From the NCBI GenBank assembly GCA_020796225.1, contig CM036758.1, positions 71,088,366 through 71,152,365 of the forward strand: 64,000 nucleotides of DNA, in the 5' to 3' direction. Positions 54,501 to 58,280 of the stretch are shown here, one piece after another. Below the pieces are notes generated by a model that ran no database searches, was not told where the DNA came from, and saw nothing but the letters and a program-made list of their open reading frames with translations. The position numbers and the translations under genes were made by a program. Each line of letters starts with the position of its first letter. The stretch's first letter is position 1. This DNA is from Arion vulgaris. Taxonomy: Eukaryota; Mollusca; Gastropoda; Stylommatophora; Arionidae.

Positions 54501-54778
54501 ATTATGTCTACCCAGACAGGAAAACTCTATTACTATTTAATAACAATAACTATTTTGTGGGGCAATGTTGTTATCTCATGATCGTATCATCCTATTATTA
54601 GATGTTTGAGTATGAAGATGGTGCCAGACCAACATTCCCTGAAGACAGTGACAGCGATGAAGATGAAGAAAGCAGTATGCAAGGGGACTATGGAGATAGC
54701 ACAGAGGATGAGGAGCCAGCTCCTCCAAGAAAAGGACCAGTAGGTAATGAGTTGGAGTGGGACCATGCTAGCTTTTGA
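22717..54778 (+). CDS. CLSTN: Calsyntenin (CLSTN family), 16 exons, 982 aa
   Basis: Type I membrane protein of the cadherin superfamily. Family members act in the secretory pathway and at synapses, and their cytoplasmic tail links cargo vesicles to kinesin-1. Joined exons: 22717-22780, 27457-27603, 29255-29462, 30304-30571, 32264-32543, 33319-33585, 36839-37047, 38767-38896, 40511-40665, 41709-41860, 44959-45230, 48321-48482, 49361-49506, 51024-51153, 53155-53336, 54602-54778. All introns are GT-AG, phases match at every junction and no frameshift or stop interrupts the frame. Order of parts: signal peptide (1-21), cadherin 1 (about 25-155), cadherin 2 (about 156-245), Cys block with HIGKGCDRDTYS (about 250-325), laminin-G-like domain (about 335-545), a membrane-proximal region conserved in the family, TM (867-887), W-acidic motif at W909, acidic tail, second W-acidic motif at W977. 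The length is close to vertebrate CLSTN1. The family call rests on many conserved blocks; the paralogue number is not assignable. Confidence 0.95.
23330..23720 (+). mobile_element. Decayed LINE reverse transcriptase core
   Basis: Across frameshifts, cagggatgcagactttcacc (RT motif 4, QGC.LSP) and INNLRYDDDIILIAK (catalytic YxDD, here YDDD) are visible, followed by the MGFYRKF-like strand. Intron 1. Confidence 0.65.
23800..25236 (-). mobile_element. TTAA-flanked DNA transposon, Kolobok-like, 1437 bp
   Basis: Both ends adjoin TTAA. Terminal repeats read GGACAGACGGCACC and, inverted, GAACAGACTGCACC. The minus frame 24752-24546 encodes GGSHNANESFHNLIWIWCPK, the NES-N--IW--CPK block of Mutator-like/Kolobok-type transposases. 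The rest of the transposase is decayed. Confidence 0.7.
25279..25555 (-). mobile_element. SINE family D
   Basis: Reverse copy, full length; 12-bp duplication actagctcagat at 25267-25278 and 25556-25567. Confidence 0.9.
25715..25865 (+). mobile_element. SINE family G
   Basis: ttcaattccatgggctggcag, the doubled cggggcaccgaaccgaagg / ggcaccgatccgaag and the end match the copy at 43.78-43.98 kb in reverse. Confidence 0.6.
26110..26290 (+). mobile_element. LINE RT thumb fragment
   Basis: RFIYLGTLITPDERCATKIK and SRIAQVKTAFVKM are the YLG strand and thumb helix of RTE-type reverse transcriptases. Confidence 0.75.
26320..26590 (-). mobile_element. LINE RT tail (family 7)
   Basis: Reverse of the copies at 45.5-45.8 kb and 56.6-56.8 kb (KYFEHIKR, KTIMEGG, KRRRGRPRR). 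Confidence 0.7.
26938..27175 (+). mobile_element. SINE family E
   Basis: tRNA-like head gtctgtggttaagc with degenerate B box gtttgaatcag, tail ending tttcggctttaga then A-run. Confidence 0.75.
27457..27603 (+). CDS. CLSTN: Calsyntenin exon 2: start of cadherin repeat 1
   Basis: Residues 22-70. The acceptor is ctatttcag and the donor GTAAGT. It encodes VNRYRPVIW near the mature N-terminus, then FHGEIKEN, matching the family's YHGIVTEN strand, and ends before the CGF/CNY strand in exon 3. Phase 1 on both sides. Confidence 0.9.
27650..27772 (+). mobile_element. SINE family A, 5'-truncated
   Basis: Starts at tagaagtctatgcg inside the tail module and ends in (GAA)n. Lies 46 bp past exon 2. Confidence 0.75.
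28003..28164 (+). mobile_element. Free-standing A-tail unit, 162 bp
   Basis: Starts ctttggctgaaatcgg, ends (GAA)n. Near-duplication gatctcttcagat / gatctctgcagat at 27990-28002 and 28165-28177. Confidence 0.85.
28598..28848 (+). mobile_element. SINE family A, full length
   Basis: Perfect 13-bp duplication actgtcatgtggc (28585-28597, 28849-28861). Confidence 0.9.
29255..29462 (+). CDS. CLSTN: Calsyntenin exon 3: cadherin repeat 1
   Basis: Residues 71-139. It contains PLPFEIVV, then EKLDYEEH and AEDCGTPP, which align with the calsyntenin pattern VPFDAVV, EKLDCE and AYDCGKGP. Acceptor ttcttctcag; donor GTAAGA; enters in phase 1, leaves in phase 2. Confidence 0.95.
29613..29945 (-). mobile_element. 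SINE family D, old copy
   Basis: Clearly diverged: tgggtgatgtggtcaacatc, gatgggtcgacctgagagcc, and the A-box side ctaacaactacgctact. Contains an extra segment near 29660-29720. Confidence 0.7.
29992..30214 (-). mobile_element. SINE family C
   Basis: Reverse copy: atcgaccacttattaaccac, ggctcagatcac complement, and ttactattctttgcgagcc. Confidence 0.8.
30304..30571 (+). CDS. CLSTN: Calsyntenin exon 4: cadherin 1-2 linker and repeat 2
   Basis: Residues 140-229. VLDVDEFAPKF is the calcium-binding inter-repeat linker (the calsyntenin form of DxNDNxPxF). ATDEDES supplies further acidic ligands; YELLTPGVPFEI and NKEPLDY match the second repeat. A SINE-free acceptor (ccatag) is preceded by a family C SINE about 90 bp upstream. 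The exon ends in phase 0. Confidence 0.95.
30655..31010 (-). mobile_element. LINE RT tail (family 5)
   Basis: Reverse of 16.39-16.81 kb, including the (att)n end, through the QPLVTTVI and RWRYVGHT-like strands. Confidence 0.75.
31150..31425 (+). mobile_element. LINE RT tail (family 6)
   Basis: Frame 31100-31405: LSIGHTWRRPSRSIARHAVF, WNPQGKRSRGRSRNTYRRKL, ending KSWKKFVEDLCSVGS. Intact tail coding stretch. Confidence 0.8.
31560..31810. repeat. Degenerate tandem repeat, about 80-90 bp x 3
   Basis: Units share gtggattctctgtctg, tctggctaactacaagaca-like blocks; divergent. Confidence 0.6.
31930..32222 (+). mobile_element. SINE family I
   Basis: Core tggcaaagaatagaatcactg and gtcataaacggcaactaag; tail gaggactgatgacgatgaa as at 10.97 kb. 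Ends 40 bp before exon 5. Confidence 0.55.
32264..32543 (+). CDS. CLSTN: Calsyntenin exon 5: end of cadherin 2 and Cys block
   Basis: Residues 230-322. VVANDCGG closes cadherin 2. CRSGWSG, LCEGDC and the strongly conserved HIGKGCDRDTYS, then KLCG, form the calsyntenin Cys block between the cadherin and laminin-G regions. Acceptor ctcttacag; donor GTACGT. Confidence 0.95.
32643..32955 (-). mobile_element. LINE RNase H 3' fragment
   Basis: Reverse match to 350-600 and 37.1-37.6 kb (FDICWGD end; CLLDEETKIYVEPIQRFK). Intron 5. Confidence 0.65.
32965..33223 (+). mobile_element. SINE family C
   Basis: Complete; duplication gaactaag at 32957-32964 and 33224-33231. Sits 95 bp upstream of exon 6. 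Confidence 0.8.
33319..33585 (+). CDS. CLSTN: Calsyntenin exon 6: start of laminin-G-like domain
   Basis: Residues 323-411. VDLLPSPDSVGW and TDDGHEMDQVFSFDG correspond to the family's ELLPSPSG...W and TDNGHDSDQVFEFNG; FTISAWLRHG is the LamG core strand. The donor GTAAGT at 33586 is followed 14 bp later by a Penelope-like insertion whose target-site duplication overlaps donor positions +3 to +14. Confidence 0.95.
33600..34184 (+). mobile_element. Penelope-like 3' end at the exon 6 splice donor
   Basis: ccagattttcatt at the left and tgcttgataaaggccttttg, aaacattgctgtatattg, ccctatatcgat at the right match other Penelope copies. 12-bp duplication aagtaattgttc at 33588-33599 and 34185-34196. Confidence 0.85.
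33712..34060. repeat. Minisatellite, 19 bp x about 18, within the Penelope end
   Basis: Unit ctgttgtatcatttgcttg. A single copy of this unit is present at the same place in the other Penelope copies, so it expanded in situ. Confidence 0.95.
34200..34640 (-). mobile_element. LINE RT tail interrupted by a Penelope element
   Basis: Reverse of an RT tail: ctctaatcctgttttacctc (3' end), agaactatttaacttgttg side; target of the Penelope insertion at 34653. Confidence 0.55.
35156..35392 (-). pseudogene. Penelope-like GIY-YIG nuclease fragment
   Basis: CNTCAYVIQ, AITCKRCHKAYIGETG, SLSDRF; a frameshift after DRFA removes the last third relative to the 4.9-kb copy. Confidence 0.85.
35414..36037 (-). 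pseudogene. Penelope-like RT, C-terminal half
   Basis: Open for 207 codons: YIDD at the start, VNFLDITITI and YYKPTDTHSFLLYTFSHPQA, all typical of Penelope RT. Missing fingers/palm motifs upstream. Confidence 0.88.
36318..36472. mobile_element. TTAA MITE
   Basis: TTAACTCCTTGTGGATC at one end, GTCCACTAGAAGTTAA at the other; internal inverted block ccacacta/gtggct. Same family at 5.4, 59.4 and 61.8 kb. Confidence 0.8.
36562..36805 (-). mobile_element. SINE family A next to exon 7
   Basis: Full-length reverse copy; perfect 11-bp duplication taaaatgtaat at 36551-36561 and 36806-36816. Its end is 33 bp from the exon 7 acceptor. Confidence 0.92.
36839..37047 (+). CDS. CLSTN: Calsyntenin exon 7: laminin-G-like domain
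   Basis: Residues 412-481. MNRHHYGLYIHG and the FRPAEFRW, WHHYAVNVDF blocks are calsyntenin hallmarks. The acceptor tttctttcag lies only 33 bp from the end of a minus-strand family A SINE. Donor GTGAGT, phase 0. Confidence 0.95.
37120..37610 (-). mobile_element. LINE 3' part with RNase H remnant
   Basis: Minus frame 37567-37331: RMWIYCPGHADVCGNGRAIR, the RNase H GHxGVxGNExAD motif with substitutions, then RGMFFGLLETACWMRKLK. Intron 7. Confidence 0.75.
37840..37965 (-). mobile_element. Penelope-like 3' end fragment
   Basis: ggcgaaacatgtaataacaaag, then aaaaaggcctttatcaagcaaa, the conserved 3' block. Confidence 0.8.
38220..38700 (+). mobile_element. LINE RNase H 3' part
   Basis: ITLIFILGHISVDGNERADM carries the RNase H core, followed by PMDRANIVNALIECGRKE and RFQELRLKIGV; last exon of an I-type LINE. 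Ends about 70 bp before exon 8. Confidence 0.8.
38767..38896 (+). CDS. CLSTN: Calsyntenin exon 8: laminin-G-like domain
   Basis: Residues 482-524. VRLYIDG continues the strand begun in exon 7; KLVVGACWQG is the conserved end of the LamG core. Acceptor gatgtttcag; donor GTATGT; phase 0 in, phase 1 out. Confidence 0.95.
38955..39165 (+). mobile_element. LINE RNase H downstream fragment
   Basis: aatcaacacagaacggaatt and attagagcaattatggacat resemble the 38.5-38.6 kb segment (RYMSRLINRH, LWTRPK). Confidence 0.5.
39290..39412 (+). mobile_element. LINE 3' end (family 6)
   Basis: aaaggataggtaaaacatgg to gaggaagagctggaagaagt and gaagaagaa. Confidence 0.75.
39740..40070 (+). mobile_element. SINE family B, full length
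   Basis: Head gttaccgggcccaaattggg, core gtcgtaggaggcgactaagg, B tail and (GA)n; imperfect duplication gatacaaatttt / gatacagatttg. Confidence 0.8.
40175..40415 (-). mobile_element. SINE family C
   Basis: Reverse: tatatcgaccacttgttaac, gcctacaagtaggcc hairpin, ttactattctttgcttcac. 96 bp upstream of exon 9. Confidence 0.8.
40511..40665 (+). CDS. CLSTN: Calsyntenin exon 9: end of laminin-G-like domain
   Basis: Residues 525-576. HYYKGYMAGLFVLKG matches FFRGNLAGLTLRSG of the family, followed by VIKCLNNCKENLDF (family: VIDCLYTCKEGLDL). Acceptor gatttcttttcag; donor GTAAGT. Confidence 0.95.
40900..41330 (+). mobile_element. LINE RT tail (family 3-like)
   Basis: CEMKCLRKA, then LMRMKYNQPPIT and GTRAQGRPIKRWIDNIKTTL; resembles 20.65-20.9 kb. 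Intron 9. Confidence 0.7.
41362..41605 (-). mobile_element. SINE family E, full length
   Basis: aagccgaaggattgacttc tail, ggattcgaacccatgacc B box complement and aagggcttagccagtta A-box side. Confidence 0.8.
41709..41860 (+). CDS. CLSTN: Calsyntenin exon 10: post-LamG region
   Basis: Residues 577-626. It covers the VAYVNARTYPTPGYRKL stretch, which corresponds to the family's ISYLNSRQFPTPGIRRL block. Acceptor atttgacag; donor GTAAGT; leaves in phase 2. Confidence 0.92.
41943..42195 (+). mobile_element. SINE family A, full length
   Basis: Perfect 11-bp duplication aagttgtaaaa at 41932-41942 and 42196-42206. Confidence 0.9.
42350..43010 (-). mobile_element. Penelope-like 3' part
   Basis: Begins tagtatcgaaaaaggggg (3' end), then the conserved hairpin block (42420-42500) and, on the minus strand, FMCESRNIIYAITCKRCNKA, YISETGKRLSDRFTQHLRD. 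Frame breaks at 42665-42850. Confidence 0.85.
43021..43425 (-). mobile_element. SINE family C with tandemly amplified core
   Basis: ggtggcttccctaggccc at one end and tgttatttgctcctagagg at the other are family C; the core between them is repeated. Confidence 0.75.
43056..43395. repeat. Minisatellite, 48 bp x 7, made of SINE core
   Basis: Unit atcagtcacctcttacgaca+tgccttgtgggtcacagtgttactgttc. The core motif gtcgtaagaggcgact (reverse) lies in every unit. Confidence 0.95.
43781..43975 (-). mobile_element. SINE family G
   Basis: Near-perfect duplication gccagtgtctttttttaaa at 43762-43780 and 43976-43993; contains ggaattgaacccgcactc (B-box complement). Confidence 0.85.
44018..44660. repeat. Minisatellite, 64 bp x about 10, within LINE coding sequence
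   Basis: Unit tcttgttctctccataagtt, cctcatttgtgaccctatca, taccatctcagtccttctattcta; verified spacing 44081 to 44145. Confidence 0.95.
44959..45230 (+). CDS. CLSTN: Calsyntenin exon 11: membrane-proximal ectodomain
   Basis: Residues 627-717. It begins with a Cys (CEGQ) that matches the post-LamG Cys of the family. An N-glycosylation sequon (NLT) is seen. The second half is rich in Glu/Asp and then Lys/Ala (possible short helix), and is the least conserved part of the ectodomain. Donor GTGAGT. Confidence 0.9.
45352..45512 (-). mobile_element. SINE family E
   Basis: aagccgaagggttgacttc to ctaggggtctctgg; lacks the tRNA head. Confidence 0.7.
45525..45835 (+). mobile_element. LINE RT tail (family 7)
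   Basis: Frame 45591-45824: MRYFGHIKRHEGLEKTIMEG, AKRRRGRPRRRWIQDVTDGL; RTE-like tail. Intron 11. Confidence 0.8.
46011..46248 (-). mobile_element. SINE family A, full length
   Basis: Reverse copy; near-duplication atcacatatt / atcacacatt at 46001-46010 and 46249-46258. Confidence 0.85.
46503..47908 (-). mobile_element. Palindromic (foldback) mariner
   Basis: Both ends are the mariner 3' end (cgaggcgtgttcaaatta) next to TA. Arms 46505-46926 and 47486-47907 are near-identical inverted copies of the last third of the transposase; 46927-47485 between them is unique. Confidence 0.88.
46627..47609 (-). pseudogene. Mariner transposase, frameshifted
   Basis: HTH part at about 47480-47187 (RRRSIRSLAEEFHMSIGTAH), then a frameshift near 47150-47185, then the DDE catalytic part 47145-46627 (MVTAFFDHEGLLLADF, ILLHDNARPHVAK, YSPNLSPCDFHLFGPLKK: second and third acidic residues at D,D34D-type spacing). 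The N-terminus is replaced by an inverted copy of the C-terminus. Confidence 0.88.
47972..48217 (-). mobile_element. SINE family F
   Basis: Reverse copy: atcttttacaggatttaacc, accacttatacattcagtag, gagtttgtaccaggtac. Confidence 0.8.
48321..48482 (+). CDS. CLSTN: Calsyntenin exon 12: membrane-proximal ectodomain
   Basis: Residues 718-771. IDECHVKADPPL parallels the family's LDTCEVTVEG region, and MEKHGLEWTET the following QKGIEVSSSE helix-strand. Acceptor gatccatag is short in pyrimidines. Phase 1 on both sides. Confidence 0.9.
48655..49075. repeat. Minisatellite, about 20-22 bp, degenerate
   Basis: Variants of cacctgttagtgctatatct; about 19 units. Intron 12. Confidence 0.9.
49361..49506 (+). 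CDS. CLSTN: Calsyntenin exon 13: membrane-proximal ectodomain
   Basis: Residues 772-820. NYENVIQNIHYYH corresponds to SYEEVLHLLRYRNWH of the family, then NRTLTLYCSSQNQRF with a sequon and a Cys. Acceptor gatgtttgacag; donor GTGAGT; leaves in phase 0. Confidence 0.92.
49610..50035 (-). mobile_element. LINE 3' part with RNase H remnant
   Basis: Minus frame: STICRFTHIFVIGHMDVEGK, QRADRLVD, then SMDIADILTTPIERGHKED; same family as 38.2 kb. Intron 13. Confidence 0.78.
50038..50283 (+). mobile_element. SINE family C
   Basis: gtccacaaagggagcaaag head, ctaagaggcgactgatg-type core, gttcgaagaagaaga tail. Confidence 0.78.
50560..50890 (+). mobile_element. SINE family B, full length
   Basis: Near-perfect 15-bp duplication gagatagccagacat / gagatagctagacat on the two sides. 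Ends 134 bp before exon 14. Confidence 0.88.
51024..51153 (+). CDS. CLSTN: Calsyntenin exon 14: juxtamembrane stalk
   Basis: Residues 821-863, Ala/Ser/His/Gln-rich and low in conservation. In vertebrate calsyntenins the equivalent stalk is where the ectodomain is shed; the cleavage position here cannot be read from sequence. Acceptor atttctccag; donor GTAAGA. Confidence 0.88.
51232..51487 (+). mobile_element. SINE family C
   Basis: cgcccgtgtgttgccggagc head to gttcaagaagaagg tail. Confidence 0.82.
51495..51975 (-). mobile_element. LINE RT thumb and tail (family 2-like)
   Basis: Minus frames 51969-51730 and 51733-51497: NVWLETWTMNKQLEDRIDAF, VKYFGHIKGM, HLLEGKVEGRRARGRPRDKW. One frameshift near 51730. 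Intron 14. Confidence 0.82.
52185..52245 (+). mobile_element. LINE 3' end scrap
   Basis: atcctgacgttgtgaggcaa then caggattagagaaaagaaga. Confidence 0.5.
52246..52430 (-). mobile_element. LINE RT tail (family 5)
   Basis: gcctgcaagcaatttctcca and tctcagtaaagtttgtg match 30.68-30.8 kb. Confidence 0.7.
53155..53336 (+). CDS. CLSTN: Calsyntenin exon 15: transmembrane span and first W-acidic motif
   Basis: Residues 864-924. The span MVAIIVVCVGFLLFMIVLGV (867-886) is followed by the stop-transfer IRIRAAHKR, nearly identical to vertebrate calsyntenins. EMEWDNSSLNITINPME contains the first W-acidic, kinesin light chain-binding motif (W909; the family has WDDS, here WDNS). Donor GTAATG is an unusual hexamer that recurs inside exon 16. 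Confidence 0.95.
53381..53625 (+). mobile_element. SINE family F, full length
   Basis: tRNA-like head gcgtctgtagcttaagtgg (A box) and ctggttcaaactcca (B box); starts 44 bp after exon 15. Confidence 0.85.
53655..53770 (-). mobile_element. SINE family D fragment
   Basis: taccatgaggtatattgggg and gatgtggtcaacatcatgcc. Confidence 0.6.
53889..54505 (+). mobile_element. SINE family F interrupted by family D
   Basis: F head at 53889, B box ctggttcaaactctg, F resumes at 54461 (gttgatagcaaagtcctat). Inside it, about 54020-54110 is an extra segment between two ttcagaaag copies. Confidence 0.82.
54174..54447 (-). mobile_element. SINE family D nested in family F
   Basis: Perfect 13-bp duplication cttgtttactgta at 54161-54173 and 54448-54460. 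Confidence 0.92.
54602..54778 (+). CDS. CLSTN: Calsyntenin exon 16: acidic tail and second W-acidic motif, read-through end
   Basis: Residues 925-982 then TGA. Asp/Glu/Ser-rich tail, ending NELEWDHASF, the counterpart of the vertebrate LEWDDSTLSY terminus and thus the second kinesin-binding motif (W977). An internal GTAATG at 54744 could act as a 5' splice site just before the motif. Acceptor tcctattattag. Confidence 0.93.
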   Translation: MFEYEDGARPTFPEDSDSDEDEESSMQGDYGDSTEDEEPAPPRKGPVGNELEWDHASF

Positions 54779-54854
54779 AGAGAGAATTGTGTGATTAGTG
54801 GTAAGTGCACAATTGCTGTAAGTGATGTCTCAGTTGAACCCTTAGTGTTGGTTC

Positions 54855-55020
54855 CAGTGGCGGCTCAAGCTCATTTTTGTTGGTGGGGCCAACAAAATTT
54901 TTGGAAAAATCATGGTTTTGGGTTAGGTTATATCTTAATTTATAAAATAATAAATACACGTCACGTATTATTTTTGGTGGGGGCCCGGCCCCACTGGCCC
55001 TTAATGATGAGCCGCCACTG
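54855..55020. mobile_element. hAT-type MITE 76 bp past the calsyntenin stop
   Basis: CAGTGGCGGCTCA at the left, GAGCCGCCACTG at the right; related to the MITE at 2.87 kb. Contains AATAAA at 54949-54954. No clean 8-bp duplication. Confidence 0.8.
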
Positions 55021-55024
55021 CTCA

Positions 55025-55155
55025 GTTCTACTTCTTCACCTTTCAACTCCCAACGGAACACGTCTTCAACATACTTCTTCCACATCTTGCCTATCCTTTT
55101 AATATCAGTCTCCAGCCCTCTTCTGGTATTTATAGACCTTCCCCTACTCCTGTAA
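55025..55155 (-). mobile_element. LINE 3' end (family 6)
   Basis: cttcttcacctttcaactcc to ccttcccctactcctg, reverse of 31.26-31.42 kb. AATAAA follows at 55176. Confidence 0.7.
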
Positions 55156-55437
55156 GTTCTACAGATGGTTACTTAAATAAACTGGATAAAATTGATATTG
55201 ATGCACTCAGGGCCCTAGTAGTGCTATGTCTTTTTTAGCTATTTATTTCAAGAAAGTAATGGTTATTCCTGTAACAAGTCATTACTATTCATTTATTTCA
55301 AGTTTGTTCATCTTATGTCTGTACTGTAGAGTACGTAGTGATTAACAAATACAAATCTACTAACTGATATTCTAATGAACACTGACACAAGAATAAGTAC
55401 TGACCAATTAATGAGTAGGTTTTATATCTTGCTTATT

Positions 55438-55960
55438 CGCCCGAATGGTTACCTTGGCCTAAATTTGGGGTGTAAAGAATAGAACCACTGTTACCTGCCA
55501 CGTATGTCGTAAGAGGTGACTAGGAGGTTTGGCTGAAATCGGATGCATGTGTCTGCTAGGGAATGCTAACCCGAAACAAATGCTTGCAGAAAACGGATGC
55601 ACCAGACCGTAAGGCGCATAACATGGTGCAATGACCCCTCACAATGAGGAATGGTATAACGGATTCTACGGTCGCCAATCTGCCTTGGAGATTTAGCTGC
55701 GCAGTAAGAATGTCAGACCTACCATCACAAGGGTGGCCAAAATTTACTGCGGGAAGAGGTCGACACAAACGGGGAAACAGAAATCATAGGAATTATATCC
55801 TACAGAACTGCGCCCAGTATGCAGACTTGAGAAGAAAGAGGTGGCCCACTTAACACCAGCGTCCAAGACAAACTGTATGGCGTGGCTTATAATCTGAGGC
55901 AGACGGTTGCCTTTATTAGAGAATCCAAATCCCAATCTAGTGAGAATGCACAAGAAGAAG
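55438..55960 (+). mobile_element. Chimeric SINE/LINE retroposon, 523 bp
   Basis: Perfect 14-bp duplication ATATCTTGCTTATT (55424-55437, 55961-55974). Family A head and core to 55555, then a family C-like middle (gctagggaatgctaacc, taaggcgcataac), then a LINE ORF end reading ILQNCAQYADLRRKRWPT, then gaagaag. Confidence 0.85.
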
Positions 55961-56023
55961 ATATCTTGCTTATTATTTTCAGGCCTAAGTAGAAATTAGT
56001 ATTTATAAAAAAAAGTAACAATG

Positions 56024-56190
56024 GGTATAAAGCCGAAGAACTGACTTCATTGTGCGGAGTTTTACCCTATATGGCTCGATCCCTCTCCGCATAAATGGCG
56101 CGCGACCTACCGAAAGTATTGCACAAAGCATGAACTCCGTAGCTCCAGCAACAGTTCTAGGGATCTCTGGAAAAAATGCACTCGTGAACA
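56024..56190 (-). mobile_element. SINE family E
   Basis: aagccgaagaactgacttc to ctagggatctctgg; no head. Confidence 0.7.
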
Positions 56191-56309
56191 GAATCATTAC
56201 TATTTGCACTTAACTATTGCTAATGCATATCAGGAATTAGGAATTAGTGTTCAAGTAATATCTCGGTTCACTGCTAACAAGAGATGGGAATAGGATGAAA
56301 ATAATTAAA

Positions 56310-56810
56310 ATAAGAACAAACGAGGCCTTACAAAAAAATTATGGAACTGATAGGAAAACAAAGATCAGAATACTAAGAGCATGCATATTTCCAGTGGCAA
56401 CGTATGGGTGTGAATGATGGACCTTTAACAATGCAGTGGAAAAACATGTTTTTTTAAAATATAAGTGTTGCAGTATAGTTCTCTGTATATCATGGACAGA
56501 GAAGAGAACAAATAGATCTATCTAGAAAGAGCTCAAAATTAAAAAAAACTGACGGGTGCTACAAATAAAAAAGAGGAATTGAAGTATGTTGGACATAAAG
56601 AGACATGAAGGGCTGGAGAAGACCATCATGGAAGGAGGCATCCTGGTAAAGATGAGAAAATGAAGACCGCGAAGATGGATTCAGGATGTTACTGATAATT
56701 TGAGCATGATGGCTGCCGAGGCAGGACATCTGGCCTAAGAGAGTTAGAAATTCCGAAGGACTGTTAGGGTGGCAAAGCTTTGCTCAAGACACGCTATTTG
56801 ATGATTCGAG
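56310..56810 (+). mobile_element. LINE RT thumb and tail (family 7)
   Basis: ggcaacgtatgggtgtgaat (ATYGCE, RT thumb), then ggacataaagagacatgaag and accatcatggaaggaggcat; frames broken. Confidence 0.7.
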
Positions 56811-56819
56811 TACTAAACC

Positions 56820-56930
56820 ATTACTACTCAGTACACCCAGAGACCGGGAAAAGTGGCGAACAACTGTTGAAGCTATGCTCTACTCAGAGTGGAATAAGTG
56901 TGAACTCAGTACATCACTATTACTAATGTA
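56820..56930 (+). mobile_element. LINE tail scrap
   Basis: agagaccgggaaaagtggcg, acaactgttgaagctatgc; similar to 62.37-62.43 kb. Confidence 0.5.
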
Positions 56931-57009
56931 TGCTTGATCAAATTGTTATCATAATCCATGGACTAAATTATTATTAACAATTTCAATTATGTTGTTCTTG
57001 CTTCCACAG

Positions 57010-57062
57010 AGACAAGTCTAGAGAGAATGATGTCAGATGAGAAACCATACCATAACTTCTAG
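57010..57062 (+). CDS. CLSTN: Possible alternative last exon of calsyntenin
   Basis: A good acceptor (ttcttgcttccacag) is followed by a 53-nt open stretch. Spliced from the internal donor at 54743/54744 (phase 1), it gives ETSLERMMSDEKPYHNF and a TAG stop, for a 988-residue protein. This isoform would keep W909 but lose the second W-acidic motif. The donor hexamer GTAATG is the same as that of exon 15. Inference from splice signals and frame only; no transcript was seen. Confidence 0.4.
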
Positions 57063-57445
57063 TCTTGCTGTCAATGGCATTTGTACAGTGAAAGATCTTA
57101 CAGAAGAGATTAAGAAAAACATGCGGCACCAATACTTTTGAGCTGGCAATCTGAAAGTTATTACTTAAGTTCTGAGAGTGTATGATACGTTTATCACTTG
57201 TATGTTTTACACCCTTCTTATAACTTTTTTTTTTTTTTTGTAATTTTTTTGGCATTGGTTGTGAATTGTTAGTGATGGTTAGTTGATACTTTTTTGTCTG
57301 TAATTGCTGTTTTTGTATACTGGGAACAATCTTATAGTGCAGAATATCCACAGAAGAAAAACAGCAGCTCAATAGCAAACGGTTACAGATTGAAATTGAT
57401 ATTATTTTAAAAATCAAAATCTGTACATTTGGTTTTAATGAACAT
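57063..57445 (+). other. Possible 3' UTR of the alternative calsyntenin transcript
   Basis: Repeat-free sequence after the alternative stop, with a T-run at 57228-57239. No canonical AATAAA was seen here. Confidence 0.3.
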
Positions 57446-57449
57446 TGAT

Positions 57450-57585
57450 GAGAGTCAAGAAATATTGGTCTCAGTTCAATGAAGGAGATTGAGCAGGTTG
57501 CCCAGGATAGAGCTGTATGGAGAAATTGCTTGAGGCACTATGTAACGTATAGCTATACGAAAGGAATTATTATTATACATTTTTA
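57450..57585 (+). mobile_element. LINE 3' end (family 5)
   Basis: agaaatattggtctcagttc to gaggcactatgtaacgtata and (att)n. Confidence 0.75.
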
Positions 57586-58031
57586 GGTCAATCCTTAATT
57601 GTTTAAAAAAAATGAAATATTCAAGTTTAGGTCCACATATACACAACAAAATGAAAAAAAACAGTTAGAAATAGTGAAAACTCGTAAAATGAAGTTGTTT
57701 TTGGTTAGCAAGCTCATTGAAGTACTATTGTTTACGAGCGTTATTGTTACGAGCGTTATCTCATTCCTGACATGTTCATATTTTGTTTTTGTGATAAAGT
57801 TAATTTGGTGTACTCAGTTTTTAAGATGAGAGTTTTTATTTTGACCACAAAGATATCGTTATCAGTTGACCTTAACGGTCAATTGATAGTCTATTGCAGA
57901 TGTGCTGTTAGATTTATAATCAAGAACAAGATCGGAGACATTTTTGATGATAATTGAGACTGGTCAGTTCTGAATGTAGTAAGAAAATAGTTAAGTTTTT
58001 GCATAACCACACTTAACTCATACACTGAACT

Positions 58032-58280
58032 TCTTCTTCTTCGCGTTTGTTCTTTGCGACCAATTTTAATCACTCTCTGTGATATGTTTGATCTTTGCCA
58101 AGAACGTGTATATGTTGCACATTGGTTTGGTAGATCCCTAAACACAGACTTCTACATGTTTAGGACATGTGCATCCAATTTCAGCCAAACCTCTTTACTC
58201 GCCTCTTACGACATGCGTGTCAGGTAACAGTGGTTCTATTCTTTACCCCTCAAATTTGGGCCCTGGTAACCACTCAGGCG
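58032..58280 (-). mobile_element. SINE family A, full length
   Basis: Reverse copy; 12-bp duplication atacactgaact on both sides. Confidence 0.9.

Noticed and set aside
57599..57957. Small hydrophobic ORFs after calsyntenin
   Set aside because: Low-complexity AT-rich frames with no homology recognised.
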